The notes below the pieces were generated by a model, which did no database searches, had not been told where the DNA came from, and saw only the letters and a list, made by a program, of their open reading frames with translations. Positions 5,733 to 7,030 of a DNA stretch of 7,030 nt are shown one piece after another (positions within the stretch are counted from its first letter, which is position 1; each line of letters begins with the position of its first letter). Source of the stretch: Alphaproteobacteria bacterium (GTDB lineage Bacteria > Pseudomonadota > Alphaproteobacteria > Geminicoccales > Geminicoccaceae); contig JALSRW010000607.1 of assembly GCA_026984595.1 (NCBI GenBank), positions 1 through 7,030 of the forward strand, read 5' to 3'. Made by a program: the position numbers and the translations under genes.

Positions 5733-7030
5733 TCACTCGGCCGCTTCGCGATAATGCGGCTTGGGACGGGCGGCGAGACGCAGCTCGGTGAGCTGTTCCC
5801 GTTCGCGCTCGGCCAGCCGGTAGGCCTGCTCGGCGCCCGGCGCGTACTGCACCGGCCAGCGCTGGGCACGATGGCCGTAGAAGGCGGCCGCGTGCAAGGT
5901 GAAATAGGGATCCGCCAGATGCCGCCGCGCCAGCGCCACCAGATCGGCGCGCCCGGCGGCGATGATGGTGTTGACCTGATCCCAGTCGGTGATCGAGCCG
6001 ACCGCCATGGTGGCGCAACCCACTTCGTTGCGGATGCGGTCGGCGAAGGGCACCTGGAACATGCGACCGTAGACCGGCTGCTGATCGGCCACCGTCTGGC
6101 CGCTGGAAACATCGATCAGGTCACAGCCGGCGGCGACGAAGGCACGCGCCACTTCCACCGCATCGGCATCGGTGAGCCCGCCGGGTGCCCAGTCCACCGC
6201 CGAAATGCGCACCGACATCGGTTTCTCTTCGGGCCAGGCCGCCCGCATCGCCTCGAACACCTCGAGGGGAAAGCGCAAGCGGTTGGCGAGCGCACCACCA
6301 TAGGCGTCGGTACGCCGGTTGGTCAGCGGCGAGATGAAGGAGGCCAGCAGATAGCCGTGGGCGCAATGCAGCTCGAGCATGTCGAAGCCGGCGCGCAAGG
6401 CCCGTTCGGTGGCGGCGACGAAATCGGCGATGACCGCATCCATGTCGGCCCGGGTCATCTCCCGCGGCACCTGGCTGTGCGGCAGATAGGGGATCGGGGA
6501 CGCCGAGAGAATCGGCCAGGCGCCCTCCTCGAGCGGTTCGTCCATCCCCTCCCACATCAGCTTGGTGGCCCCTTTGCGGCCGGCGTGGCCGAGCTGCATG
6601 CACAGTTTCGCCCGACCGTGGGCCTTGCAGAACTCGACGATCCGCCTCCAGGCCGCTTCCTGTTCCTCGTTCCAGATGCCGGTACAGCCGGGCGTGATGC
6701 GGGCCTCCGGCGAAACATCGGTCATCTCGGTATAGAGGAGCCCGGCACCACCGATGGCGCGGGTGCCGTAATGCACCAGATGCCAGTCGCCGGGCACGCC
6801 GTTCTCGGCCGAGTACATGCACATGGGCGAGACCACCACCCGGTTCTCGAGCACCATCCCGCGCAGCCGGAAGGGCAGGAACATGGGGGGAGGCGGGTCG
6901 TCGCGGGGAATGTCGAAACCCAGGGCGCGCGCCTTCTCGGCGGCATCGCGGTCGACCCGGTCGACGAACTCGGGCGCCCGCAGGCGGAGGTTTTCATAGG
7001 TGATGGCCTTGGCCCGGCTCATCAGGCCGA
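5733..7030 (-). CDS. Old Yellow Enzyme-type flavin reductase, likely C-terminal half of a bifunctional CoA-thioester monooxygenase/reductase (5' end off window)
   Basis: FMN- and NAD(P)H-dependent oxidoreductase. An ATG at 7022 would give 429 residues, but the frame stays open to the window edge. Numbered from that ATG, the OYE barrel starts at about 46. It shows NRVVVSPMCMYSA (60-72; C68 matches the flavin-tuning Cys of YqjM), QLGHAGRKGATK (143-154), the active-site pair H219/H222 in ELHCAHGYLLASF, SPLTNRRTDAYGG (231-243), and the FMN phosphate segments MAVGSI and GRADLVALAR. The lead-in SRAKAITYENLRLRAPEFVD has no place in a standalone OYE. It resembles the junction in fused proteins such as salicylyl-CoA 5-hydroxylase and 2-aminobenzoyl-CoA monooxygenase/reductase, where an N-terminal FAD monooxygenase precedes the OYE. 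I therefore infer that only the reductase half is visible. If so, the role is aerobic degradation of aromatic CoA thioesters. Converges on the stomatin operon. Confidence 0.9.
   Translation of the reverse strand, partial: GLMSRAKAITYENLRLRAPEFVDRVDRDAAEKARALGFDIPRDDPPPPMFLPFRLRGMVLENRVVVSPMCMYSAENGVPGDWHLVHYGTRAIGGAGLLYTEMTDVSPEARITPGCTGIWNEEQEAAWRRIVEFCKAHGRAKLCMQLGHAGRKGATKLMWEGMDEPLEEGAWPILSASPIPYLPHSQVPREMTRADMDAVIADFVAATERALRAGFDMLELHCAHGYLLASFISPLTNRRTDAYGGALANRLRFPLEVFEAMRAAWPEEKPMSVRISAVDWAPGGLTDADAVEVARAFVAAGCDLIDVSSGQTVADQQPVYGRMFQVPFADRIRNEVGCATMAVGSITDWDQVNTIIAAGRADLVALARRHLADPYFTLHAAAFYGHRAQRWPVQYAPGAEQAYRLAEREREQLTELRLAARPKPHYREAAE

Noticed and set aside
5726..5744. GGCC-TTCACTC-GGCC as a bidirectional terminator between the convergent genes.
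   Set aside because: A 4-bp stem without a T-tract on either side is not enough, and it overlaps the OYE stop codon.

Overview
The window is high-GC bacterial chromosome, packed with genes on both strands. Third-codon G/C preference is so strong that several antisense frames stay open for kilobases. The chemoreceptor tip variant (VVAGEVK), a CtrA-like box, a DAO-family amine oxidase and a fused monooxygenase/Old Yellow Enzyme point to an alphaproteobacterium, perhaps Rhodospirillales-like. That placement is inference; there is no rRNA or other marker to fix it.

Layout. (1) 1-1132, minus: the first 377 residues of a methyl-accepting chemotaxis protein with a GTG start, running off the left edge. 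It has a membrane hairpin but no periplasmic sensor domain. (2) 1133-1305: a spacer that probably holds the chemoreceptor promoter, with a CtrA-like box and a 10-bp-period direct repeat. (3) 1306-2622, minus: a FAD-dependent amine/amino-acid oxidoreductase (DAO superfamily, PuuB/OrdL type). (4) 2623-2730: a divergent intergenic region with a three-copy 7-bp tandem repeat. (5) 2731-5714, plus: a tight three-gene operon of long-form NfeD membrane serine protease, stomatin/slipin SPFH protein and helix-hairpin-helix protein. The spacings are 6 bp and then an ATGA overlap. (6) 5733-7030, minus: the C-terminal part of a large flavoprotein carrying a YqjM-like Old Yellow Enzyme domain. It converges on the operon with an 18-bp gap and runs off the right edge.

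How the genes fit together. NfeD and stomatin are a classic partner pair: the protease is thought to act with or on the SPFH scaffold in the membrane. The third gene is the surprise. It has the DNA-binding HHH front end of a family X DNA polymerase, lacks the polymerase and PHP domains, and ends in a well-defined domain I cannot assign. Its start overlaps the stomatin stop, so the two are probably translationally coupled. The two flanking flavoenzymes look like ordinary catabolic functions (amine oxidation; CoA-thioester aromatic degradation) and show no obvious link to the operon.

No tRNA, rRNA, CRISPR array, insertion sequence or clear intrinsic terminator is visible. I see no convincing unknown multi-gene system. 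The most novel element is the HHH protein with its orphan C-terminal domain inside a stomatin operon.
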